DNA of 64,000 nt from CAWAVN01 sp963825075 (GTDB lineage: Bacteria; Planctomycetota; Planctomycetia; Planctomycetales; Planctomycetaceae): assembly GCA_963825075.1 (NCBI GenBank), contig CAWGRX010000014.1, positions 241,836 through 305,835 of the forward strand, given 5' to 3'. The notes under the pieces are model-generated. The model saw only the letters and a program-made list of their open reading frames with translations. It had not been told where the DNA came from and did no database searches. Shown here in pieces: positions 47,993-56,250 of this stretch (within the stretch, counting starts at the first letter, position 1; every line of letters begins with the position of its first letter). The position numbers were made by a program, and so were the translations under genes.

Positions 47993-48609
47993 TCAATCCT
48001 TTTCCGTTCGCTCAACTTTGAGCGACGACACGGCGTTGTCGAGCTTTCCCAGGTTGCGCACGTCAGAGGTATATACCCCGCTGGCACTATCAAAGTGTCC
48101 GCCGTCGTATAGCGTCACTTTCCATCCGCGTGGGACTTTCAGGGACGATATCGTGTTGTCGGCCAGGCCGTAGTACGACCACATCTCGTCTTTGGTGTAG
48201 CTGCCTTCCGCAATTGCCCTTTCGTAGTCAACACCCGTTCTGAAGTGGGGGCCGTTTTTTTTGGCTCTTCGGCTATCTTCGTGGCTAGGCCAAAATCGTG
48301 GGTGGTCTAGACGTGTTGTTATGTTCACAAACAGGGGTGTCTTCTTGCCCCTCCGCCGTCGCCCTCGCATCGGCCCTTCACCCTGTGATTTGAGGGCTGA
48401 TGCGAGGGCAGAGGCGAGAGGGGCAACCCCTCTGTCGAGCCGGAGCTGAGGTTCGCATCCGAAAACTGCACCCACGAAACTAGACGGAGAACCTTTTTTT
48501 TGTAGCTACCGGCATAATCTGCCCCGTCGAAGAGGGTGACGTTTTTTGTGCGCATCGTTTTGGAGACGACTCGGGAGGATTTCATGATGTCCCACCATGC
48601 CGCCGTCAC
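47993..48609 (-). pseudogene. Beta/gamma-crystallin-like protein disrupted by a palindromic element
   Basis: One Greek-key fragment, TKNVTLFDGADYAGSYKKKVLRLVSWVQFSDANLSSG, lies at 48480-48575. A second part at about 48000-48240 has YGLADNTISSLKVPRGWKVTLYDGGHFDSASGVYTSDVRNLGKLDNAVSSLKVER, with the (D/N)(D/N)xxSS calcium-binding pattern. Between them is the inverted repeat at 48345-48426, which the frame reads through as low-complexity GRRRRGKKT. Such proteins are often secreted and calcium-binding. I infer an originally continuous multi-repeat gene, now disrupted. Confidence 0.6.
48345..48426. repeat. Inverted repeat with about 33-bp imperfect arms
   Basis: TTGCCCCTCCGCC...GCATCGGCCCT on the left is complemented by AGGGCTGATGC...GAGGGGCAA on the right with a few mismatches and a 17-base centre. 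It resembles a MITE-like element and lies inside the crystallin-like gene. Confidence 0.75.
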
Positions 48610-48691
48610 ATCGTGTCCCTCCGGTGGGCGTGCAAAGTTTTTTGGCGGGGCTTATCGAGGGGAGAGCCGGCAGTCGCAGGTCGCAGGGGGC

Positions 48692-49912
48692 TCAGGCCGG
48701 GGCGGAGAGTTCGGCGAGCGTTTGGCGGTAGTTCCAAGGCAGGAACCGTTCGGGATGGGCTTTGACTGCGTCGGGATGGCTGAGCAGCTCCGTCAGATAG
48801 TCGAACGGGTTCGCCTGGTTCAGTTCGCAGGTGTGGATCAGGCTCATATATAAATCGCCGACGCGGGCGCCGTTTTGTGTTTTGAAGAAAAGCGAATTCT
48901 TGCGGTGGATGATCGCCTTTTTCAGGGCTCGTTCGCAGAGGTTGTTATCCAAGGGAGCGCCCGCGATGTGCAGAAACCGCGTCAGCTTTTCCCAATGCTT
49001 GAGCAGGTAGTTGATCGCCGTGCCCAAGGCCGAGTTCGGTTCGACATGTTTTTCATCGAACTGCCGGTTCAGCCATTCCTTCAAGTCCGTCATCGCCGGT
49101 TGGCTTTGCGTTTGATGAAACGCCAATCGCTCTGCGGCCGACAGGCCTTGTTGCCGGGCGGTGGCGTCGTTTTGATAGACGACCTTGAAGGCTTCGAGCA
49201 CAAAGCGGCATTCTTCGGGAAACAGATCGTGAAGCTCCACGAACTGCCGGCGGGCGTGGGCCAGGCAGTTGGCCACGATCGTCTCCAGTTCCTTGGGCAT
49301 ATTCCGCGAGAGGGCATCGCACATCTGGATGGGCGTGTCGAGTTCGGCGCTGCGCCGCTTCAACACGTCGGCCAGGTTCTCGCCCGCGTGCTTTTGAGAA
49401 CTGAAGAACAACGCGATGCGATGGCCGTCGCGCGTGGAAACGACGCCGGACGTATAGAGCCCGCTGCGGTCCGGATCCTCCGCGGGGCACCGACCGCAGG
49501 TTGGTCCGCCCCGGCGTTCGCCCATCAGCGCGAGGATCTTCACGGTCGTGTCATCGTGATACAGAACCTCCCCCGCAGCCGCTTGTCGAAGAAATTCATC
49601 GAACACCGGCTTGAGTCAAATCGAGAAGGAATGCACAACATCCCATTGAGTCGAGGCCGGCAGAGGAATCTCCAGGTTCCCCTGCAGGCCTTCCAGGCGG
49701 TTGAAGGGCAGCCCGCTTCCATACTTTAACAGGCCGATCATCGCAATCGACATGCTCTTCTCTTGAATCAGGCCGGCCACGTATTCGTAGGACTCGAACA
49801 CCCGCTCGATCAACTCGGCATCTTCAGGATCAAGCGACGCCTTGGCGCGGTCCGCAACATCCTTGAGTCGTTGGGGATTCACGTCCATGAGCTCCGGTTT
49901 GTTCGGCCGCAT
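48692..49912 (-). pseudogene. tnpC: IS66 transposase TnpC, internal deletion and in-frame TGA
   Basis: The N-terminus (VADRAKASLDPEDAELIERVFESYEYVAGLIQEKS) passes straight to MIGLLKYGSGLPFNRLEGLQGNLEIPLPASTQWDVV, skipping the roughly 130-residue zinc-finger region of normal TnpC. After HSFSI comes TGA (about 49616-49618), then in the same frame LKPVFDEFLRQAAAGEVLYHDDTTVKILALM, the first catalytic Asp region, and further on CDALSRNMP, ANCLAHARRQF and the C-terminal NNLCERALKKAIIHRKNSLFF with its Glu. GERRGGPTCGRCPAEDP is encoded by a repeat-like 31-bp segment. Confidence 0.8.
49484..49514. repeat. Repeat segment inside the IS66 transposase
   Basis: 31 bases (GGGGCACCGACCGCAGG...) equal to 19836-19866 at 28 positions. 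Here it is in frame within tnpC. Confidence 0.65.
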
Positions 49913-50017
49913 GACTGGACCATCCGTGACACGAAGAGAGCCGAGATTCCATCCACACAGAATAGGAATACCAACGACTCCCCAGGCTTGGCAAGAGCAA
50001 TCGGCCGAAGCCGGCGT

Positions 50018-50380
50018 TCAAGCCTCAGGTCCCACGGGCCGCCAGTCGGGAGCCGCTCCCGTGCGCTCCGGGTTGCCAGCCGAGAACAACACCGCCAACT
50101 GATGCGCGGCCAGGCGTTTCGCGGCGGCATCCTCCGCTTCGGGCCACCACAGAAAACGTCCCTCGGAAAGACGCTTGTGACACAGCCAAAAACCCTGGCC
50201 GTCATACACCAGCACCTTGATGGCGGTCTTTCGGCGATTGCGAAAACAAAACACCGTCCCGGCGAACGGGTCTTCACCCAAAGCGTCTTTGCACAACCGC
50301 ACCAACCCGTCGATGCCTTTGCGAAAATCGGCGGGCTCGGTCGCCACGAGGATCTTCATCTGCGGCGCGATCGCGAGCAT
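50018..50380 (-). CDS. tnpB: IS66 accessory protein TnpB
   Basis: 120 residues. MKILVATEPADFRKGIDGLVRLCKDALGEDPFAGTVFCFRNRRKTAIKVLVYDGQGFWLCHKRLSEGRFLWWP is the diagnostic IS66 Orf2 sequence. Its ATG overlaps the repaired tnpA stop (TGATG), typical coupling for this family. It looks complete. Its function in transposition is not defined for the family. Confidence 0.9.
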   Translation of the reverse strand: MLAIAPQMKILVATEPADFRKGIDGLVRLCKDALGEDPFAGTVFCFRNRRKTAIKVLVYDGQGFWLCHKRLSEGRFLWWPEAEDAAAKRLAAHQLAVLFSAGNPERTGAAPDWRPVGPEA

Positions 50381-50794
50381 CAGTCACAGCCTCGCAAACT
50401 GCGTCCGATGGCCGCGATGTCGGCGGCGCGATAACCTTTCAGATGGACCCGCCAACTTCCGGCATTGTCCTCCAACTCGATCACGCACTCGGCAACCGGG
50501 GCGAAAGCGGCCGACAACTCGACAAACGAAGCCTCGCTTCATCTCGGCGCGAATTTCATCCTGCGTCTCGCGACGGGTTGCCGCCGCGAGGGTCCGCTTC
50601 TTAAGCGAATAGTAATCGAGCTTCAGCGTGCGAGCGGTCCGGTGCACCCCATGCTTCGCGGCCAACTTGACGGCCATTTCCCAAAGGGCCTCGGGAATCC
50701 GCGACCGAGGTTTCTTCGTCGCCCGCCACGCCGCCAACCGGTCCCGCCCCCGCGCCAAATCCGCAGGCAATTCGTGCTGATTCTGTTTCGCCAT
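50380..50794 (-). CDS. tnpA: IS66 accessory protein TnpA, one frameshift
   Basis: From ATG 50794 (MAKQNQHELPADLARGRDRLAAWRATKKPRSRIPEALW) it carries a helix-turn-helix (LAAKHGVHRTARTLKLDYYSLKKR). Near 50535 the frame changes to ASFVELSAAFAPVAECVIELEDNAGSWRVHLKGYRAADIAAIGRSL, the normal IS66 Orf1 end. Without repair the protein ends in an unrelated Arg-rich tail. Repaired length is about 137 aa. Confidence 0.75.
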
Positions 50795-51021
50795 CGCCAA
50801 CCTCCCAACAAGAGAAGCCAACCACGATAGCAAATCCCCCAAACCAACTCAGGCACGCTCGCCGAAAGGACACGGTTCTTTTTGGACTGTGACATGAATG
50901 GAACCGATTTGCGGTGTATTCACCGAGAGATCGACAAGGCGTTAGACGAACTTGGTGTGGGTCAGGGTTAAATCTCTTCACGCGCGGCGCCCCCGTTTGG
51001 TTGGCAAATTGGGTCGTGCAG

Positions 51022-52998
51022 CTACATCACATTGGAAGGACCGTTGGGTTCCCACTTGAGATAGACCGCACCTAGTGGCGGCAAGGTGAGGCATACCGAA
51101 TACTTGCGGCCGTGGCAGGGGGTGTTGTCGGCATAGACGCCGCCTAGGTTGCCCAGGCCGCTGCCGCCGTGCTCGATCGCGTCGGTATTGATAATCTCCC
51201 GCCAATAGCCCGGGTGGGGGACGCCGATGCGATATTCCAGCCGAGGGACCGGCGTAAAGTTACAACACACCGCCACGCGCTCGTCTTGCCCTTTCCCCTT
51301 CCTTAGAAAGCTAATCACACTCGATTCAAAATCGCTGGCATCCAGCCATTCAAAGCCCCGCGGATCGCAATCGTATTCATAAAGCGCCGGCTCGCGGGTA
51401 TAGACCCGGTTGAGGGATTGCACCAGTCTTAATAGGGTGATGTGATACATGTTATCCAAGAGATCCCAATCCAAACTACCGTCGTGATGCCATTCCGACC
51501 ATTGGCCGAACTCGGAGCCCATAAATAGCAGTTTCTTTCCGGGTTGCCCGAATAGATAGGCATAGAGCAGTCGCAAATTGGCGAACTTCTGCCAATCGTC
51601 GCCGGGCATCTTATTGATGAGCGAACCTTTGCCGTGGACGACTTCATCATGCGAAAGAGGCATCATGAAGTTTTCATTAAAGGCATAGACTATGCGGAAG
51701 GTGAGTTCGTTCTGATGATACTTGCGGTAGATTGGCTCGTGGGAAAAGTAGCGCAGCGTATCATGCATCCAGCCCATGTCCCATTTCAGGCCAAAGCCTA
51801 GCCCGCCGATGTGCGTGGGCCTCGAGACCATCGGCCAGGAGGTGGATTCCTCGGCGATGGTTTGCACGTCGGGAAATCGGCGGTAAATTTCTTCGTTCAT
51901 CCTTCGCAAAAAGCCGATGGCATGGAGATTCTCCCGGCCGCCGTGGTCGTTGGGAACCCATTCCCCTTCCCGGCGGGAATAGTCCAAGTAGAGCATTGAA
52001 GCCACCGCATCGACGCGCAAGCCATCCGCGTGATACTCCTCCAGCCAGAACAGGGCATTACTTAATAAGAACCCGCGGACTTCGTTGCGGCCGTAGTTAA
52101 AGATGAAGCTATGCCAATCGGGATGATAACCCTGCCGGGGGTCTGCGTGTTCATAGAGGTGTGTCCCGTCGAAATAGCCGAGGCCGTGCTCGTCCTGCGG
52201 GAAATGCGAAGGCACCCAATCCAAAATGACGCCGATGCCCTCCTGGTGGAGATAGTCGATTAGATACTTAAAATCCTGGGGCGTTCCATAGCGGCTGGTG
52301 GGCGCATAGTATCCCGTAACCTGGTAGCCCCAGGAGCCGAAGAACGGATGCTCCATCACGGGCAAGAACTCAACGTGGGTATGCCCCAACTGCTTGACAT
52401 GCTCGGCAAGTTGCGGGGCGAGTTCGCGGTAGCTGAGCGAGCGATAGCCTTCGCCGGGAACCCGCCGCCAGGAACCAAGATGCACTTCATACACGGACAT
52501 CGGGGAGTTTAAGGAATTATACTTTTTGCGCTCGGCCATCCAATTTTGGTCGTGCCATTCGTAGTCGAGGCTCCACACGATGGACGCCGTCTTGGGGGCG
52601 ACTTCGTGAAACACACCCAGCGGGTCGGACTTGTTGACGTTGTATTGGCTCGCCCGCGACTGGATGTGATATTTATAGAGTTCGCCTTCGCCGATCTCCG
52701 GCACAAAGCCTTCCCAGATCCCGGACTGCTCGCGCGGGCGGAGCGGATGGCTTTGGGGGTTCCAGCCGTTAAACGTCCCGACCACGGAAACCTGCTGGGC
52801 ATCGGGCGCCCACACGGCGAAAAACACGCCCCGGCGGCCGTTCTGGTCGATCAGATGCGCGCCGAGCTTCCGATGCAGGTCGAGATGCGTCCCCTCGTTG
52901 AAAAGATACAAGTCGTCCCTTGTCAACAAGGATACATCGTAAGAAACTTCGTTCGCCTGTGGCTTTTCTTTGGTTGTGGATACGGATGTCTGAGCCAT
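51022..52998 (-). CDS. glgB: 1,4-alpha-glucan branching enzyme GlgB
   Basis: 658 residues from ATG 52998; the frame is open 13 codons further but this start fits better. An N-terminal CBM48 region (GVFFAVWAPDAQQVSVVGTFNGWN) leads to the GH13 barrel: VEFLPVMEHPF, GVILDWVPSHFPQDEHGL, the nucleophile region ADGLRVDAVASMLYLDYSR (Asp), the acid TIAEESTSWPM (Glu) and LPLSHDEVVHGKGS (Asp). A C-terminal beta domain follows. It makes alpha-1,6 branches in glycogen. No other glg gene lies in the window; it is divergent from the Tat-exported gene at 53180. Confidence 0.95.
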   Translation of the reverse strand: MAQTSVSTTKEKPQANEVSYDVSLLTRDDLYLFNEGTHLDLHRKLGAHLIDQNGRRGVFFAVWAPDAQQVSVVGTFNGWNPQSHPLRPREQSGIWEGFVPEIGEGELYKYHIQSRASQYNVNKSDPLGVFHEVAPKTASIVWSLDYEWHDQNWMAERKKYNSLNSPMSVYEVHLGSWRRVPGEGYRSLSYRELAPQLAEHVKQLGHTHVEFLPVMEHPFFGSWGYQVTGYYAPTSRYGTPQDFKYLIDYLHQEGIGVILDWVPSHFPQDEHGLGYFDGTHLYEHADPRQGYHPDWHSFIFNYGRNEVRGFLLSNALFWLEEYHADGLRVDAVASMLYLDYSRREGEWVPNDHGGRENLHAIGFLRRMNEEIYRRFPDVQTIAEESTSWPMVSRPTHIGGLGFGLKWDMGWMHDTLRYFSHEPIYRKYHQNELTFRIVYAFNENFMMPLSHDEVVHGKGSLINKMPGDDWQKFANLRLLYAYLFGQPGKKLLFMGSEFGQWSEWHHDGSLDWDLLDNMYHITLLRLVQSLNRVYTREPALYEYDCDPRGFEWLDASDFESSVISFLRKGKGQDERVAVCCNFTPVPRLEYRIGVPHPGYWREIINTDAIEHGGSGLGNLGGVYADNTPCHGRKYSVCLTLPPLGAVYLKWEPNGPSNVM

Positions 52999-53179
52999 GA
53001 ATCCAGCCTTCGGGTTGTGTGCTCGCGTTGTCTGCACGCCGGGAACGGCGAAATTATCATTGCGATTGTGTGGCGGGGGTCTATCTTGCTTTTATCTGAC
53101 GCTCTGTATGATACCATAGGGGATCCTGATAGAGATACAATGGTGTGATGCCCCGTACGTTGGCTTTGGGAGCAGATCG

Positions 53180-54559
53180 ATGAATTGGACCGGTTCGCGG
53201 CGCGAATTTTTGAAGGCCTCTTCCGCCATCGCGGGGGCGGGTTTGGCTTATCCCTGGGCTTCCGGTTGGTCTGCGGAGCCGACCGGCAAGCCGGCGGGCG
53301 GCGCGGAGGTTTTGCATCCGCGGATGCGGGTGCCGCTGTCGTTTATCATCGACGATTCGACCTGCCTCGTGAACATGGGGCATTTCTGCACGCCTCAGTT
53401 TCAAAGCTGCTATCCCGACCGGGCGGAGTACAACAAGAACTGGCGGAAATGGCCCCGCGAAATTCCCGACGCTTTCGTCCGCGAGTTCGGCCAGTGGTGC
53501 GGCGAACACGGCGTGAAGGGCAAATACAGCATCGTACCCTATCCCGCGTGCGTGGGTTGGCTCGACCGCGAACTGCCGGGCTGGTCGCGGAAAGAACTTG
53601 AGCAAAGCCTCAAGCTGGTGCGGGATTTGATGCTGCCGAATTGGGATATTCATCCCGAAATGATTACCCACACCCGCGTCATCGATCTGAAAACCGGCCG
53701 CCCGATGGCGGACGTCAATCCGTCCACGATGGAAAATTCCTACCCGCAGGAGCAAAAATCCGCGGACGAACTCGCGGCGTACTTGGCCTATGCTTTGCGA
53801 ATTTTGAAGAACTGCGGACTTCCCTGTGAAGGCATCACCACGCCGGGCGGGTTCGGGGGCCGGGTGAAGTCGGAGCTTTCGCTGGCGGTCGGGCAGGCGG
53901 TGCGGGATGTGTTTTCTGTCGAGATCCCGCATTACTTCAAATACGTCAACACGGGAAAAGAAAGCACCGCCCCCAAGATCGAGCATCTCCAGCGAATGTC
54001 AAACGGCGAAGTGGATCTGACGGTGAATGTTCCCGCCGGCACGGGCGACTGGTTCGGCGGTTGGCAGGGCGACCGCACGCCGGAACCCGATCGCTACGCC
54101 AACGCCGACGCCACCAGCGGGCGGATGGTGGAACTCATCGAGCGCAGCGAACCGGCCCTGATGCTATGCCATTGGCCGGGGATGTATTCGAGCGGCGCGA
54201 AGACGGGATTTCAGGCGTTTCAGAAAGTCGTCCTCGCGCTTAACGGTCGGTTTCGCGATCAGACGCAATGGATGAAGCTCAGCGAAATCGCCCGCTATTG
54301 GGCCGCGAAAGAACTCACGGAGATCCGAAAAACCGATCAGGGTTATGCCCTGAACGCCCCCTTCGCCGCCCCGCAGTTTACGCTGAAGCTCCCGCAATCT
54401 ATTTCAATGCCGACGCGGTTGCGCACCGGCGAGAAAATGCTGACGTTCCAAGAAGTCGCGATGCCGCGCGATCTCAAATCGGGAACCTGGCTCAGAGAGA
54501 AAAACGGGCTTGTTGCGTGTTTCGACCTGCCGAAGGGCCGATCGCTACTGGTGACATAA
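53180..54559 (+). CDS. Tat-exported protein with polysaccharide-deacetylase-like features
   Basis: 459 residues. A Tat leader (GSRREFLKASSAIAGAGLAYPWA) indicates export after folding. The body has VPLSFIIDDSTCLVNMGHF (a DD motif in the position of deacetylase motif 1), YSIVPYPACVGWLDREL, DIHPEMITHTRVID and LRILKNCGLPCEGITTPGGFG, resembling NodB-like barrels, but the usual HxxxH is not clear. LMLCHWPGMYSSG comes late. It could act on carbohydrates; I do not assign a reaction. It stands alone, divergent from glgB. Confidence 0.6.
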   Translation: MNWTGSRREFLKASSAIAGAGLAYPWASGWSAEPTGKPAGGAEVLHPRMRVPLSFIIDDSTCLVNMGHFCTPQFQSCYPDRAEYNKNWRKWPREIPDAFVREFGQWCGEHGVKGKYSIVPYPACVGWLDRELPGWSRKELEQSLKLVRDLMLPNWDIHPEMITHTRVIDLKTGRPMADVNPSTMENSYPQEQKSADELAAYLAYALRILKNCGLPCEGITTPGGFGGRVKSELSLAVGQAVRDVFSVEIPHYFKYVNTGKESTAPKIEHLQRMSNGEVDLTVNVPAGTGDWFGGWQGDRTPEPDRYANADATSGRMVELIERSEPALMLCHWPGMYSSGAKTGFQAFQKVVLALNGRFRDQTQWMKLSEIARYWAAKELTEIRKTDQGYALNAPFAAPQFTLKLPQSISMPTRLRTGEKMLTFQEVAMPRDLKSGTWLREKNGLVACFDLPKGRSLLVT

Positions 54560-54805
54560 CCCCTCCTGGCACGGACATTCTTGTCTATGCCGCCCTGATC
54601 GTATCGAGAAAACAACAATGTCGAAACTTTCGCTCGCGGTCGGACGAGCGCGTTCGCGTTCTTGTCAATTGCCATAAAAATGCGCCACCAAGGTCGCGGC
54701 ACGGAGGTTTTTGTGAATCGCACGTTGTGTTGATTCCACGCAGGAGCAGACCTAGAATCCCAGTGGAGACCTTGTTGCCAAACTTTTCAAATTTTCCTCA
54801 ATCAA

Positions 54806-55465
54806 ATGACTGATGAGATTTTTCCATTGACGGCTCCCAATCCTCAAACCACCTGCGCTGATGATCTCGCTGTGCCGGACGATGCCGAAATGCCGGCCGC
54901 CGGCATGGATTTGCCGCGAATCGAACGGGCCGTGCGGGAGATTCTATTTGCTATCGGCGAAGATCCCGACCGGGCCAGTTTGTCCGAGACGCCCGCCCGC
55001 GTCGCGCGGATGTATGCCGAACTGTTTTCGGGACTCCACACGGACCCGGCCCGGCATCTGCAAAAAGTTTTCGAGGAAAACTATGACGAATTGGTCCTGG
55101 TGCGGGACATTTCCTTCAACAGCACCTGCGAACATCATTTGCTGCCCTTCACCGGAGTGGCCCACGTGGGGTATTTGCCGCGGGGCCGGGTGACGGGCCT
55201 CAGCAAATTGGCCCGCGTCGTGGAAGAAATCTCCCGCCGGCCGCAAGTGCAAGAACGCATGACGCACCAGATCGCCGACCTGGTCCACGAGGAACTCGAT
55301 CCGAAAGGTGTGATCGTCGTCCTGGAGGCTACGCACACCTGCATGACGATCCGCGGGATACGCAAGCCCGGCAGCCTGACCGTTACAAGCGCCGTGCGCG
55401 GATTGTTCAAGTCGAACCAATCCAGCCGGGCCGAGGCGATGGCGCTCATCTATGGAAAATCGTAG
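54806..55465 (+). CDS. folE: GTP cyclohydrolase I
   Basis: 219 residues. ETPARVARMYAELFSGL, NSTCEHHLLPFTGVAHVGYLPRGRVTGLSKLARVVEEISRRPQVQERMTHQIAD and EATHTCMTIRG hold the zinc ligands (the Cys of TCEHH, its His, and the Cys of HTCMTIRG) and catalytic His residues of FolE type I. It converts GTP to 7,8-dihydroneopterin triphosphate for folate or queuosine. The first 35 residues (PQTTCADDLAVPDDAEMPAA) are a non-conserved extension. A membrane-protein gene follows after 15 bp. Confidence 0.95.
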   Translation: MTDEIFPLTAPNPQTTCADDLAVPDDAEMPAAGMDLPRIERAVREILFAIGEDPDRASLSETPARVARMYAELFSGLHTDPARHLQKVFEENYDELVLVRDISFNSTCEHHLLPFTGVAHVGYLPRGRVTGLSKLARVVEEISRRPQVQERMTHQIADLVHEELDPKGVIVVLEATHTCMTIRGIRKPGSLTVTSAVRGLFKSNQSSRAEAMALIYGKS

Positions 55466-55480
55466 GGAAGCGGGGCTGTT

Positions 55481-56248
55481 ATGATCGCCCAGTTTGCTCT
55501 GCGGTTGGTGTTCGGCATGAGTTTGATGTGGAGCCTGATGCCTCGCCGCGAGGTGTCCGCGGGCTTCTTTCGCATTCAAATGCTGATTGTAATGGGCCTC
55601 GGTGTTTTGGCGGCTTTGACCTTCGGCGAATTGAGCCATATCCCGGAAGCTTCACCCGTGTTGGTGGATTCCTACGGAACGCCTTTGTGCATTGCCCTGG
55701 CGGCGGCGGGGTTTTTGGGGTCGGCGTTTTGGACGCTCGGACGCCGAGGCGTTGGCACCGGTTTTGTGGTTGTGATACTTGCCCTCTCCGGAATCCTCTT
55801 GATCGGTTCGACAACCACCGGATGGGAAAGCGGGCGGGATTGGCTGTTCCCGGCGGCGGAAGTCACCACGGCGGCGACTTTGGGAGGAGCGATGACCGGG
55901 ATGCTGTTGGGCCATTGGTATCTCACGGCTCCCACAATGTCCATCGAGCCGCTGTCTTCGCTCAACCGCCTGTTCGGAATCGCCTTGGGACTTCGGCTGG
56001 TCGTCTCGATTGTCGCTTTGGTCAACGGTTACGCTGTGCTCGACGGCGGGACGCACATCCTCTGGCTCTGCCTGAGGTGGCTCGCGGGAATAGTGGGACC
56101 TTTGGTATTGGTGGCGATGGTCTCGCGAATCCTCCGCTACAAAAACACCCAGTCGGCGACGGGGGTTTTGTTTGTGGGAGTCATTCTCACCTTCATCGGC
56201 GAACTCTCCGCCACGCTCCTGACCCGCGAACTGCACTGGCCGTTCTGA
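55481..56248 (+). CDS. Polytopic membrane protein, unknown
   Basis: 255 residues with about eight membrane segments and few charged loops (IAQFALRLVFGMSLMWSLMP; MLIVMGLGVLAAL; GTGFVVVILALSGILLIG; WLAGIVGPLVLVAMVSRI; GVLFVGVILTFIGELSATLL). GHWYLTAPTMS and RLFGIALGLRLV are distinctive motifs. It is probably co-transcribed with folE. I do not recognise the family. It converges on the hybrid-kinase gene with only 2 bases between stops. Confidence 0.65.
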   Translation: MIAQFALRLVFGMSLMWSLMPRREVSAGFFRIQMLIVMGLGVLAALTFGELSHIPEASPVLVDSYGTPLCIALAAAGFLGSAFWTLGRRGVGTGFVVVILALSGILLIGSTTTGWESGRDWLFPAAEVTTAATLGGAMTGMLLGHWYLTAPTMSIEPLSSLNRLFGIALGLRLVVSIVALVNGYAVLDGGTHILWLCLRWLAGIVGPLVLVAMVSRILRYKNTQSATGVLFVGVILTFIGELSATLLTRELHWPF

Positions 56249-56250
56249 GC

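Larger units (their letters stand above)
48692..50794 (-). mobile_element. Degenerate IS66-family element
   Basis: Three genes in IS66 order on the minus strand: an accessory tnpA, tnpB and the transposase tnpC. The transposase has an internal deletion and an in-frame stop, so the element is presumably inactive. Terminal inverted repeats were not identified; the bounds given are the coding limits. Confidence 0.85.
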
